Shown in pieces: positions 38,759 through 46,234 of a stretch of DNA of 46,234 nt. The stretch is from Chlorobiaceae bacterium. GTDB lineage: Bacteria > Bacteroidota > Ignavibacteria > Ignavibacteriales > Ignavibacteriaceae. Within the stretch, counting starts at the first letter, position 1; every line of letters starts with the position of its first letter. A model generated the notes under the pieces. The model did no database searches, was not told the DNA's origin, and was given only the letters and a program-made list of their open reading frames with translations. The position numbers and the translations under genes are program-made. The DNA lies in the NCBI GenBank assembly GCA_013824085.1, contig PNNF01000019.1, forward strand, positions 1 to 46,234. Direction: 5' to 3'.

Positions 38759-39046
38759 TTATCCTAAAAATATAATTTGTTTAATTCTCTCTTCTTGAAA
38801 GAATTCATTAATTTTTTCTACAAGTATTTCTTTCTGTAAGAACAATTCATTTCTCCAACTTGGATTTTCAACTTTAAGAACTAAAGTATTTTTTTCAAGT
38901 TTTATCGGTTCAACAATTTTTTCTAATTGCGGAAATATTTCATTGAATCGATTAATTACTTCTGAAGTTTCAATTAATTTTTTTACTTTTTTTAATTCGG
39001 GAGCGTTATTAATCACTTCTCCGAGCGACATAAAATCATTAAGCAT
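38759..39046 (-). CDS. DUF721 protein, DciA-like helicase-loading factor
   Basis: This is a 95-residue protein with a DUF721/DciA-type domain (PSWRNELFLQKEILVEKINEFF). In its family DciA interacts with the DnaB helicase at the replication origin. The ATG at 39046 is preferred because GGTGAGG lies 5 to 11 bases before it; an in-frame ATG at 39061 lies within recF. The gene overlaps the recF end by eight bases. Location between recF and gyrB is the usual one for this family. A DciA function is inferred from family and context. Confidence 0.8.
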   Translation of the reverse strand: MLNDFMSLGEVINNAPELKKVKKLIETSEVINRFNEIFPQLEKIVEPIKLEKNTLVLKVENPSWRNELFLQKEILVEKINEFFQEERIKQIIFLG

Positions 39047-40151
39047 AGCTGACCTCACCATTTGTTATTAACAATTTTGCGTCATCTTCTTCTTTGTGTA
39101 GAAAAGAAAAATTTGCAAAATCTGTAATTGTAATAAATGCTTGTCCAACTTGTTTTAAGTACTGACTAATTCTTATTGCCCTTTTGGAATCCAACTCACC
39201 AAAAACATCATCCAGTAAAAAAATCGGGAGTCTTCCAATTTTATCTTTTAAGTAAAAATATTGTGCGAATCTAAGTGCAACTTGAAAAGTTTTATGTTGT
39301 CCTTGCGAACCAAAAATTTTTAATTCGTTCTCATTAATTAAAAAAATAAAATCATCTCGATGCGGTCCAACAAGATTTGATCTTCTTCTAATCTCTTCAT
39401 CTTTTTTTTCTATCAATAATTTTTTAAACATCTCTTCGATTGAATCGCCTGAATATGAGTTTAAGTAATCATACTTTATGACGGGCTTTTCAGAGTCATC
39501 AACAATAAATCTAAATGATTCTTCAACATATTTTTCAAATTCCAAAACAAACTTCATACGAAAGCGAATCAGCTCAGTGCCAGTGTTTATTAATTTCTCA
39601 TCCCAAGCTTCAAGCTGATCTATCAAGCTTGAACTATAATTTTCGTTCAGTCGAAAGAGCAGATTACTTCTTTGTCTAAGAGTTTTATTGTAATCTAGAA
39701 GAGAAGAGAGATAAAGCTCGCTTGCTTGACAAATAACAGAATCAACAAATTTTCGTCTTTCAGCAGGATAACCTTGAGTTAAGCTGTGATCTTCAGGCGT
39801 CAATAACACGATTGGAAACTTTCCAATAATTTCGGCATTTCTATTTAACTGTTTTCCATTCTGGAAATAATATCTTTTGTTATCCGATTTATTAAAATAA
39901 ATTCTGATTATGTCTTCAGTCAAATCTTCAAATTTTCCATCGATCTCAAACTCATTTCCACCAAATCTTGTTAGCTCAGAATCTGAAGAGGCTTTGAAAT
40001 TTTTTGTGGTGCACATAATGTAGATTGCTTCTAAGATAGAAGTCTTACCTTGTCCGTTACCGCCTACAATGAAGTTCAAGTTGTTTGAAAAAGTTATATC
40101 TGATTTCTTATGAATTCTAAAATTTTTTAACGACAAATTCTTTAAGGTCAT
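39039..40151 (-). CDS. recF: RecF DNA repair and recombination protein
   Basis: This is a 370-residue SMC-like ATPase that helps load RecA on gapped DNA at stalled replication. The Walker A GGNGQGKTS is at about residues 30-38. The signature stretch is LFGSQGQHKTFQVALRFAQ or similar near 280, and Walker B FLLDDVFGELD is near 320. It begins one base after the dnaN stop, so dnaN and recF are coupled. Standard length and no missing motifs. Confidence 0.95.
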   Translation of the reverse strand: MTLKNLSLKNFRIHKKSDITFSNNLNFIVGGNGQGKTSILEAIYIMCTTKNFKASSDSELTRFGGNEFEIDGKFEDLTEDIIRIYFNKSDNKRYYFQNGKQLNRNAEIIGKFPIVLLTPEDHSLTQGYPAERRKFVDSVICQASELYLSSLLDYNKTLRQRSNLLFRLNENYSSSLIDQLEAWDEKLINTGTELIRFRMKFVLEFEKYVEESFRFIVDDSEKPVIKYDYLNSYSGDSIEEMFKKLLIEKKDEEIRRRSNLVGPHRDDFIFLINENELKIFGSQGQHKTFQVALRFAQYFYLKDKIGRLPIFLLDDVFGELDSKRAIRISQYLKQVGQAFITITDFANFSFLHKEEDDAKLLITNGEVSYA

Positions 40152-40152
40152 A

Positions 40153-41262
40153 TCATGAGTTTATACGAACCGGCATCAGTAACATCAAAATATCTTCATT
40201 CTCGTTCTGTTTTACTGGCTCAATTAATACTGCTTTTGTTGGAGATGAAATTTTAATTACAATTTCTTCACAACTAAGATTAGAAATAATATCGTTAAGG
40301 AAATCAGTATTAAATCCAAGAATCATTTCTTCTTCAGTAAAGTCACAAGGAATCACTTCCTTACCGCTTGCACCGTGATCAATATCTTCCGAAGAAATTT
40401 CAATTTTATCTTTTGTCACAATCAGTTTAATCTGTCTGTAATTAATCGAAGAGAATAAAGTTATTCTTCTAACTGCTGCTTGAAATTCTGGTAATTTTAT
40501 TTTTAATAATTTTTCATTTTCGACCATGATTACTACTTTGTAATCAGGATATCGTTGTGCAATTAAGCGAGTAATAAATTCTATTTCGCCAATTTGAAAA
40601 GTTAAATTTGAATCACTTAAAAATATTTTGACATCTGTTTCATATAACAATTTTGGTAAAACTTCACCAGCTTTTAAAGGCAAAATATATTGTTCGTTGA
40701 TAGGAAGATTTTCAAACAGCTGTGAATACTTTACTAAACGATGTCCATCAGTTGCAACAAAATTTATTCCTTCAGGATGGAACTCAAGTAAAGTTCCAAT
40801 CATTGCAGGACGAACCGCATCTTTGCTGATTGCAAATTTTGTTTGTTCAATTCCTTTTTTGATAATTTTACCATTCAAGGTTACAAATTTATCTTTATTA
40901 ATCGTTGGCACTACTGGATAATCATCAGCCGAAGTAAAACCAACTTCATAAACACCATTATCAGTTCTAATTTTTAATTTTGAATTTTCTTCAGTAGTAA
41001 AATATATTGTCGTGTCGCCAAGTGCTTTCACAATTTCAAAAAGTAATTTTGCCGGAACTGTAAATCTTTTATTTTCATTCGAGTCTATTGACATTGAAGA
41101 ACGAAGAAAAATCTCGAGGTCCGTTGCAGTAACTGTCAATTTTCCATCTTCAAATTCAAAGAGAAAATTTTCTAGTGCAGCCATTGGAGTACGAGATGGA
41201 ACAGCTTGATAAACCTTTGACAATAACTTTTCTAATACTTTACTATTAGTATTAAATTCCAT
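40153..41262 (-). CDS. dnaN: DNA polymerase III beta sliding clamp
   Basis: This 369-residue protein forms a ring dimer around DNA that holds polymerase III and many repair enzymes. Typical stretches: KLLSKVYQAVPSRTPMAALENF at the start, in parts, TATDLEIFLRSSM, FVATDGHRLVKYSQ, and a C-terminal LMPVRI. The three similar domains are visible as repeats of the beta-alpha-beta pattern. It is the first gene of the gyrA-ward transcript (dnaN, recF, DUF721, gyrB, gyrA). Confidence 0.97.
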   Translation of the reverse strand: MEFNTNSKVLEKLLSKVYQAVPSRTPMAALENFLFEFEDGKLTVTATDLEIFLRSSMSIDSNENKRFTVPAKLLFEIVKALGDTTIYFTTEENSKLKIRTDNGVYEVGFTSADDYPVVPTINKDKFVTLNGKIIKKGIEQTKFAISKDAVRPAMIGTLLEFHPEGINFVATDGHRLVKYSQLFENLPINEQYILPLKAGEVLPKLLYETDVKIFLSDSNLTFQIGEIEFITRLIAQRYPDYKVVIMVENEKLLKIKLPEFQAAVRRITLFSSINYRQIKLIVTKDKIEISSEDIDHGASGKEVIPCDFTEEEMILGFNTDFLNDIISNLSCEEIVIKISSPTKAVLIEPVKQNENEDILMLLMPVRINS

Positions 41263-41424
41263 TTTTTGTGCCTTTATTATTTTTACAAAATTAAGAAATT
41301 TTTGATGCGTTTCATAGCAATATTTTAGCTCGTTTTGATCAATAAAAACTTTTTTAGCGAGATAATTCTCTGTTTATTGCCCAGAATGGAAGTATGGCTA
41401 AGAACCGATTTTGTAACACCAATT
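41263..41424. other. Intergenic region upstream of dnaN
   Basis: This A+T-rich 162-base gap probably holds the dnaN promoter on the minus strand. No DnaA box (TTATNCACA) was seen on either strand, and there is no obvious terminator for the helicase gene ending at 41425. A minus-strand reading contains GVTKSVLSHTSILGNK, vaguely like a helix-turn-helix remnant; I do not treat it as a gene. Confidence 0.5.
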
Positions 41425-44400
41425 TTACTCGAAATTTTTCCTTCTTATTTTATTAATTATATCTGTAACTAATTTTTCAAACTCATCAATCTCATTAACA
41501 GAAAAAGATTTTTGCAAAACTTTTTCTGGAAACTTTGTAAAAATTATTCTAATAGAAAAATTTTGAATGCTTGGAAATTTATTTTTCACAAGTAAAGAAT
41601 AAAATTTTAGTTGTGGGCTATACTTCTTGAAATAATCATTCAACTGATTTTCTTGTATGTTATTTGTTTTAAAATCAATTATTGTGGCGTTGTCCCCATC
41701 AATTATAAGTTTATCTAAAATTCCATGTAAAAAATATTTTTCTACTTCCGAATAAAAATAAATTTCATATTCATTTAGCGATGATTTCTTCTCAATTAAT
41801 TCCAAATAAATTTTTGAATTAAAATATTTTTCCATCTCAGACATAATTTCATTGCCGAACAATTCTATTTTCGCTTCATCAGTTTTGTAAGGGAAATCAA
41901 TTTCATTTAAAATTATTTCTTTCAAATATTTTTCGGTAAGCTCATCGGACTTGATGTTCTTCGATAATAACAAATGGATTGCAGTTCCCTTCAGTCTTGA
42001 AAAATCTACAAGTTGCTCATCCGGTTCTAAATCACTTTCATAATCATCTACTGATTCTATTTTATAAAACTTTTTTAACCCAAGGTCATATCTTAAATAA
42101 TATTCTTTAGGTGAATTAATAAATGTCGAAATTTTTGATGCTGAATAGATTTCATCGGATTCTAAATATTCTTTTTTATTTTCGATTAAAACTTCAAACT
42201 TCGGCTGCTCATCGTCTTCAATTTTAACTACACTAACATCTTCAATTTCAGTTACAAGTGGAATGTTGATATTTAAATTTTCGATTTCGTTAATGTATTT
42301 CTCGATGTTTAAAAATTTTATTTCACCTGATAATGAAATACTCTCCTCTTTCTTTTCTAAAAGATTATTAAAGTTTGGTGTTTCAAACAAACTGCTTTCT
42401 ATCAATCCAATAAAAGAATCTTCACTATATTTTTTTTCCTTTTTTGCTGATATGAAGAGAAACCTCGCAGCCCTTGTTATTCCTACATAAAGTAAACGTT
42501 TTATTTCTTCTCTATTTTTTTCATTTTCGATTGCGTCATATACTTTGCAGATAGGTGCAGAACTATATTTTTCAAAATAATTTTTTACTGGAAGTGACGT
42601 CAGGAATCCCACCTCCTTGTGTATTAAAATCGTCTTTGACTTTACTATATTTTTTTGTGCAACTGCCTCCGAACTGAATAGCACGACTACAGGAAATTCC
42701 AATCCTTTGGCTTGATGCAGCGTCATAATTTTTACCATATTATCATCGCTTATTACTGCAGCTTGCCCCTCCTTTTCTTCTTCAATGATTGAAGTTTTTA
42801 GGAAGTCAACAAAATCAAAGAGAGTAAAAAAACCATTGGAGGAGAATTGTATTGAGAGTGAAATTAATTTTTCAATATTCTCTAATTCTTGTTTGCCATT
42901 TGCTCGTGAAGCAACCACAGTTATGAATGGCGTAGTTTTTAATATTTCTCTTAGTAAAGAAGAAACATCAATTTTTTTTGAGATGGCAATATTGTATTGA
43001 AGTAGTTCAATAATTTTCTGATGCTTCGAGATAGATTTTAATTTCTCCCAATAAGATGTTTTATCGATTTGAGATAATTCGAAAAGTTCAAGTTCTGAAA
43101 AAGAAAAAAATGGCGAACGCAACAGACTAACCAGAGCAAGATCATCCATCTCGTTTGATAAAAAAGCGAGATAATTATAAATATCAAAAATGACTTGCCT
43201 TTGGTAAAAACCAAGTCCACCCATTATCAGAAAAGGAACTTTGTATTTTTCAAACGCTTTTTCTAATTCTAAAAAGAAAGAACGCTTCCTACAAAGAACT
43301 GCAATATCCCGAAAACTAACTCCCCTAAATTTTTCTTCTCCATTTTCTTTTTCTAAAATTTTTAATTCACTCTCATTAATCATTTTTAAAATTCTTTTCG
43401 CAACAAGTTCAGCTTCGTTTTCATTCTCAGAAAATAAAAACTCAACTTTGCCCACAGCTTCTTTACCGATTCCACATATCAGCGGTGAATGAGTAACACT
43501 TGATAGACTTTTCTCTTCAGAAAAAAATAATTTTTCAAAAATAATATTTGTAAACAAACAGTTTTCTTTTGCCATTCTAAAGCTATGAAGCAGTTCAATT
43601 AACTGTCCTGAGCTTTTCTCAATATCAATTTTAGTTTGATTAAAAACCTCCAGCTCAGCATTTCTAAATCTATAAATGCTCTGCTTCTCATCACCAACAA
43701 CAAAGAGATTTCCACGCTTAAGATTGTCGAGAATTGGCATTACAAGATCGTACTGAGTTTGATTTGTATCTTGATATTCATCAATCATTATGTAGTCGAA
43801 TTGATTTATCATTTCATCAACTACATTTGAATTTTTCATTACATCATTAGTCTTAAGAATAATATCTTCAAAATCGATGAAAGCATTTTCCATCTTTTTG
43901 GATTCGTACAATTCATTTAACAATTTAAATATTTTAAATACTGCCAAATTGAACTTCGCTAATTCTAAGTTAAGGATTTTCTCATCACCAATAGATTCGT
44001 ATTTCTTTATCCCCTTAAAATATAATTCTGAGCAATCTATTTTATCTTGAAGCGCCTGATGCGAATCCCTTAGTTCGGAATTCAAATATCCATTTATTTT
44101 AATTGTCCCGCTTTTAGTGAATACAGATTCTTTCGATAAACATTTGATAAACTCAAAAAAAGATGCTTTGTTTTTATTAGCAATGAATTTAGAAAAGTTA
44201 TTCCTAAATTCATTAGCAATTCTATTTTCAGGATCTTTTTCTAAGACTACAGAATTAATTTCACTTAAATTATTTATAAAAGCATCGAACTGCTTCAATA
44301 TTTTATCTTTAAAGTATTCATTGAATTCTTGATCAAAAAAATCTGCGAGTTCTTCTTGATTTTTATTCCCAATTAATTCTTCAAAATATTTTATAGTATC

Positions 44401-44928
44401 CCTTTTTTTAAAGAGTTCGGTTATAACCCTTGAAAACATTTTTTTAGACGCAAAAACTCTGATTAAATATTTTATATCTTCTGAACTATTATCTCCAAGC
44501 AATAAAGAATTTTTTACTAATTCCTCAACGCATTTTTCAAGCAGTTCACTTGAAATTCTGGCATCAATGGGAGTAAAATTGACATCAAGATTAGATTCAA
44601 TTGGGAATTTTTTAAGTACCGAAACACAAAAAGAATGTATTGTTGAGATATTAGCGGAAACTAATTGGCTTCTAAGTTTTTTTAACAATTCGGAAGAGTT
44701 ATCTGTTAAGATTTTTTTATCCAATTCATTTGCTATTTTTTTATATAATTCAGCTGATGCTTTTTCAGTATAAGTTATTGCAATAATTTTTCTTAAATCC
44801 TCAAGAGCAATTGCTTTTTCAACGAATCTAGATGCAAAAATACTTGTTTTGCCGGAACCAGCATTTGCTGTCACAACCGTATGGCTATCGGAATTAATTG
44901 CTTTTTTTTGTTCCTTGGTATATATCAT
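41425..44928 (-). CDS. addA: AddA-type helicase-nuclease subunit
   Basis: This is a 1167-residue UvrD/Rep-type superfamily 1 helicase fused to a C-terminal PD-(D/E)XK nuclease. The Walker A ANAGSGKT is at 21-28, motif II MIDEYQDTNQTQYDL is near residue 380, then VGDEKQSIYRFRNAE, and a late KIMTLHQAKGLEFPVVVLF and RLLYVGITRAA. The nuclease residues GILDKLIIDG and TIIDFKTN are near residues 1064-1090. This composition is AddA-like: double-strand break resection and recombination. It overlaps the AddB-like gene by four bases (ATGA), the usual coupled addB-addA order. RecB-like or UvrD-only enzymes are less likely because of the nuclease. Confidence 0.88.
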   Translation of the reverse strand: MIYTKEQKKAINSDSHTVVTANAGSGKTSIFASRFVEKAIALEDLRKIIAITYTEKASAELYKKIANELDKKILTDNSSELLKKLRSQLVSANISTIHSFCVSVLKKFPIESNLDVNFTPIDARISSELLEKCVEELVKNSLLLGDNSSEDIKYLIRVFASKKMFSRVITELFKKRDTIKYFEELIGNKNQEELADFFDQEFNEYFKDKILKQFDAFINNLSEINSVVLEKDPENRIANEFRNNFSKFIANKNKASFFEFIKCLSKESVFTKSGTIKINGYLNSELRDSHQALQDKIDCSELYFKGIKKYESIGDEKILNLELAKFNLAVFKIFKLLNELYESKKMENAFIDFEDIILKTNDVMKNSNVVDEMINQFDYIMIDEYQDTNQTQYDLVMPILDNLKRGNLFVVGDEKQSIYRFRNAELEVFNQTKIDIEKSSGQLIELLHSFRMAKENCLFTNIIFEKLFFSEEKSLSSVTHSPLICGIGKEAVGKVEFLFSENENEAELVAKRILKMINESELKILEKENGEEKFRGVSFRDIAVLCRKRSFFLELEKAFEKYKVPFLIMGGLGFYQRQVIFDIYNYLAFLSNEMDDLALVSLLRSPFFSFSELELFELSQIDKTSYWEKLKSISKHQKIIELLQYNIAISKKIDVSSLLREILKTTPFITVVASRANGKQELENIEKLISLSIQFSSNGFFTLFDFVDFLKTSIIEEEKEGQAAVISDDNMVKIMTLHQAKGLEFPVVVLFSSEAVAQKNIVKSKTILIHKEVGFLTSLPVKNYFEKYSSAPICKVYDAIENEKNREEIKRLLYVGITRAARFLFISAKKEKKYSEDSFIGLIESSLFETPNFNNLLEKKEESISLSGEIKFLNIEKYINEIENLNINIPLVTEIEDVSVVKIEDDEQPKFEVLIENKKEYLESDEIYSASKISTFINSPKEYYLRYDLGLKKFYKIESVDDYESDLEPDEQLVDFSRLKGTAIHLLLSKNIKSDELTEKYLKEIILNEIDFPYKTDEAKIELFGNEIMSEMEKYFNSKIYLELIEKKSSLNEYEIYFYSEVEKYFLHGILDKLIIDGDNATIIDFKTNNIQENQLNDYFKKYSPQLKFYSLLVKNKFPSIQNFSIRIIFTKFPEKVLQKSFSVNEIDEFEKLVTDIINKIRRKNFE

Positions 44929-46234
44929 TCTTCAATCTCTTTAATTCTACACAAATAAAAATAATCACAATACTGACAAAGTTTTTTTCTGCCTTTTTGT
45001 TGCGAGTTAAACCTCCCTTGATTTGCTGAAGAAATAAATCTATTTATATGCTCAATCGAATCGTTTACTATCTTATTGTCTATTTTTGTTTCATTAAGAT
45101 CAAAGTCGTTCACATTATACTTCAAGCAGTAGATGTATGCACCTTCAAGCTCATAATCAAAACCAAAATTATTTTTTAGAATAAACTTTGCGACTAAAGA
45201 ATAAAGCGGTAATTGCAATGATTGTCCAGTCTCTAAATCATTTTTTGTAAATTTTGCAGCTCCCGTTTTGTAGTCAATCACTCTATAAAGTTTTTTCTCA
45301 TGATTGACATCAATTCTATCAATTTTGCCTTTAAGTACACCATTCTTTATTCCATTCATATTTAGATCTTTAGAGTCAAAGTCGATCTCGAACAGAAAAG
45401 GTATAAATCCAGATTTAATTACATCTTTTTCTTTTAGAATAAATCTGTACAAGATTGAATCCGATTTTATACCTGATATTCCTAAAATTTTTTCTCTATC
45501 ATAAAATGCTAATGGAGAAGTTAGATTGAAATCAGAAATTACTTTTTCTGCGATTGAAAATATTTTGTTAATCAAATCGTTAGCACTTGTCTTAATTAGA
45601 TCAATTTTTTCTTCCTTTACACTTTGATAATAGACCTTGAGTATTTCATGAATTAAACTACCAAACTCATTTGCCTCAATATCTTCGCTTGGATCTGAAA
45701 CAAAATTTGGACGAAGAATTTTTTCAGCAAAGAATTTATAAGGACAAGACGCAAACGTTTCTAATTGTGATGCTGAAAATTGTCGTTCATTAAAATATTC
45801 ACTGAAAGAAGATCGTGTAGCATCAGAATTAATATTTTTTTCAGGAATATCATTTAATATGCGTTTCACTTCAATAGCTTCATCGAAATTATTAAGGAAA
45901 CCAGTATATTCAGTTTGTGCGAAGGGTGAGGTAAATCGTAATTCGTCAATTTTTTGCGAACCTAATAATTCTGAAAAATCTATCTTAAGTAATTTTTGAT
46001 TTTCTTCAGGCAGTAAAAAATATTTTTTTTGAATTTCATATTGTGAATATAGTTTATTTGAGTAATCGCCTTCAGTTTTAACTATATGATTGACATTTTC
46101 TAAATAGTTTTTCAGGAAGATCGATTTCTCATTTTCACTATTGTTATCTCTTGTTGGATAGCTTAAATAAAGTTTTTTGTTTCCACTTGAAATCGAATTA
46201 TGGAAGTGAAATAATTGTTCCGAAATATGTTCTT
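44925..46234 (-). CDS. addB: AddB-type helicase-nuclease subunit (partial at window edge)
   Basis: The frame stays open from the window edge to the stop at 44925-44927, giving at least 435 residues of the C-terminal part; the start lies outside. A GTG at 45869 is internal and not a real start, because upstream codons read KKLYLSYPTRDNN (the LYLSYP motif of AddB). Domain content: FASCPYKFFAEKIL with a Cys, then a nuclease core GKIDRIDVNHEKK...VIDYKTG, then CQYCDYFYLC with three cysteines. The four cysteines form the 4Fe-4S-stabilised nuclease of AddB. It partners AddA in double-strand-break processing and overlaps the addA start by four bases. Confidence 0.85.
   Translation of the reverse strand, partial: EHISEQLFHFHNSISSGNKKLYLSYPTRDNNSENEKSIFLKNYLENVNHIVKTEGDYSNKLYSQYEIQKKYFLLPEENQKLLKIDFSELLGSQKIDELRFTSPFAQTEYTGFLNNFDEAIEVKRILNDIPEKNINSDATRSSFSEYFNERQFSASQLETFASCPYKFFAEKILRPNFVSDPSEDIEANEFGSLIHEILKVYYQSVKEEKIDLIKTSANDLINKIFSIAEKVISDFNLTSPLAFYDREKILGISGIKSDSILYRFILKEKDVIKSGFIPFLFEIDFDSKDLNMNGIKNGVLKGKIDRIDVNHEKKLYRVIDYKTGAAKFTKNDLETGQSLQLPLYSLVAKFILKNNFGFDYELEGAYIYCLKYNVNDFDLNETKIDNKIVNDSIEHINRFISSANQGRFNSQQKGRKKLCQYCDYFYLCRIKEIEE

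Noticed and set aside
41340-41425. Minus-strand reading with GVTKSVLSHTSILGNK, like a helix-turn-helix remnant
   Set aside because: It has no start signal, is very short and has no flanking conserved sequence; probably chance.

Overview
The window is A+T-rich bacterial chromosome. The protein content fits a member of the Bacteroidota/Chlorobiota/Ignavibacteriota superphylum, and I would guess Ignavibacteriota. The guess rests on a DUF3109 protein, sigma-54, HslUV, a multi-lamin-tail secreted protein with a FlgD-like C-terminus, a DUF362/polyferredoxin pair and AddAB-type helicase-nucleases. No rRNA, tRNA or CRISPR array was seen. Several genes appear to use TTG or GTG starts.

Layout. 1-5308 is an accessory block. 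It starts with the tail of a transposase and its terminal repeats (212-264), and a matching end in the opposite orientation lies at 5254-5308. Between them are a lipoprotein and a beta-barrel-like protein of unknown function, a decayed ccoI-type copper ATPase, and a MazF/ribbon-helix-helix toxin-antitoxin pair. 5383-9354 holds phoA-type alkaline phosphatase, ilvE, a truncated aldo/keto reductase fragment, an AlkD-like glycosylase and ferritin. 9485-16072 (minus strand) holds a PGPGW membrane protein, an esterase, a 1554-residue lamin-tail repeat protein and a short-chain dehydrogenase.

16165-20808 (plus strand) is an overlapping DUF3109-rpoN-membrane methyltransferase operon followed by hslV-hslU. 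20816-24481 holds a DinB-like protein and a copper module: copZ-like chaperone, four tandem 124-bp hairpin repeats, then copA. 24547-33663 is a long plus-strand run dominated by heme synthesis. It contains an esterase with a starch-binding-like N-terminus overlapping hemH, a HemY-type oxidase, DUF362 with a polyferredoxin, a membrane protein with an HEGGH motif, hemB and glgA.

33719-41262 (minus strand) is the classic replication cluster in the order dnaN, recF, DUF721/dciA-like, gyrB, gyrA, followed by a flavodoxin-like reductase. The gene upstream of dnaN is not dnaA. An AddB/AddA-type recombination helicase-nuclease pair occupies that place and runs off the right edge.

Working together: CopZ and CopA handle copper efflux, and a second copper ATPase (the CcoI type that serves cbb3 oxidase) is broken. 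Ferritin, HemH, HemY and HemB link iron and heme. GyrAB, DnaN, RecF, the DciA-like protein and AddAB are the replication and repair core. I found no complete system that is clearly new. The best candidates for something undescribed are the hairpin array between copZ and copA, the redox/protease-like module inside the heme cluster, and the lipoprotein/barrel pair between the insertion-sequence ends.
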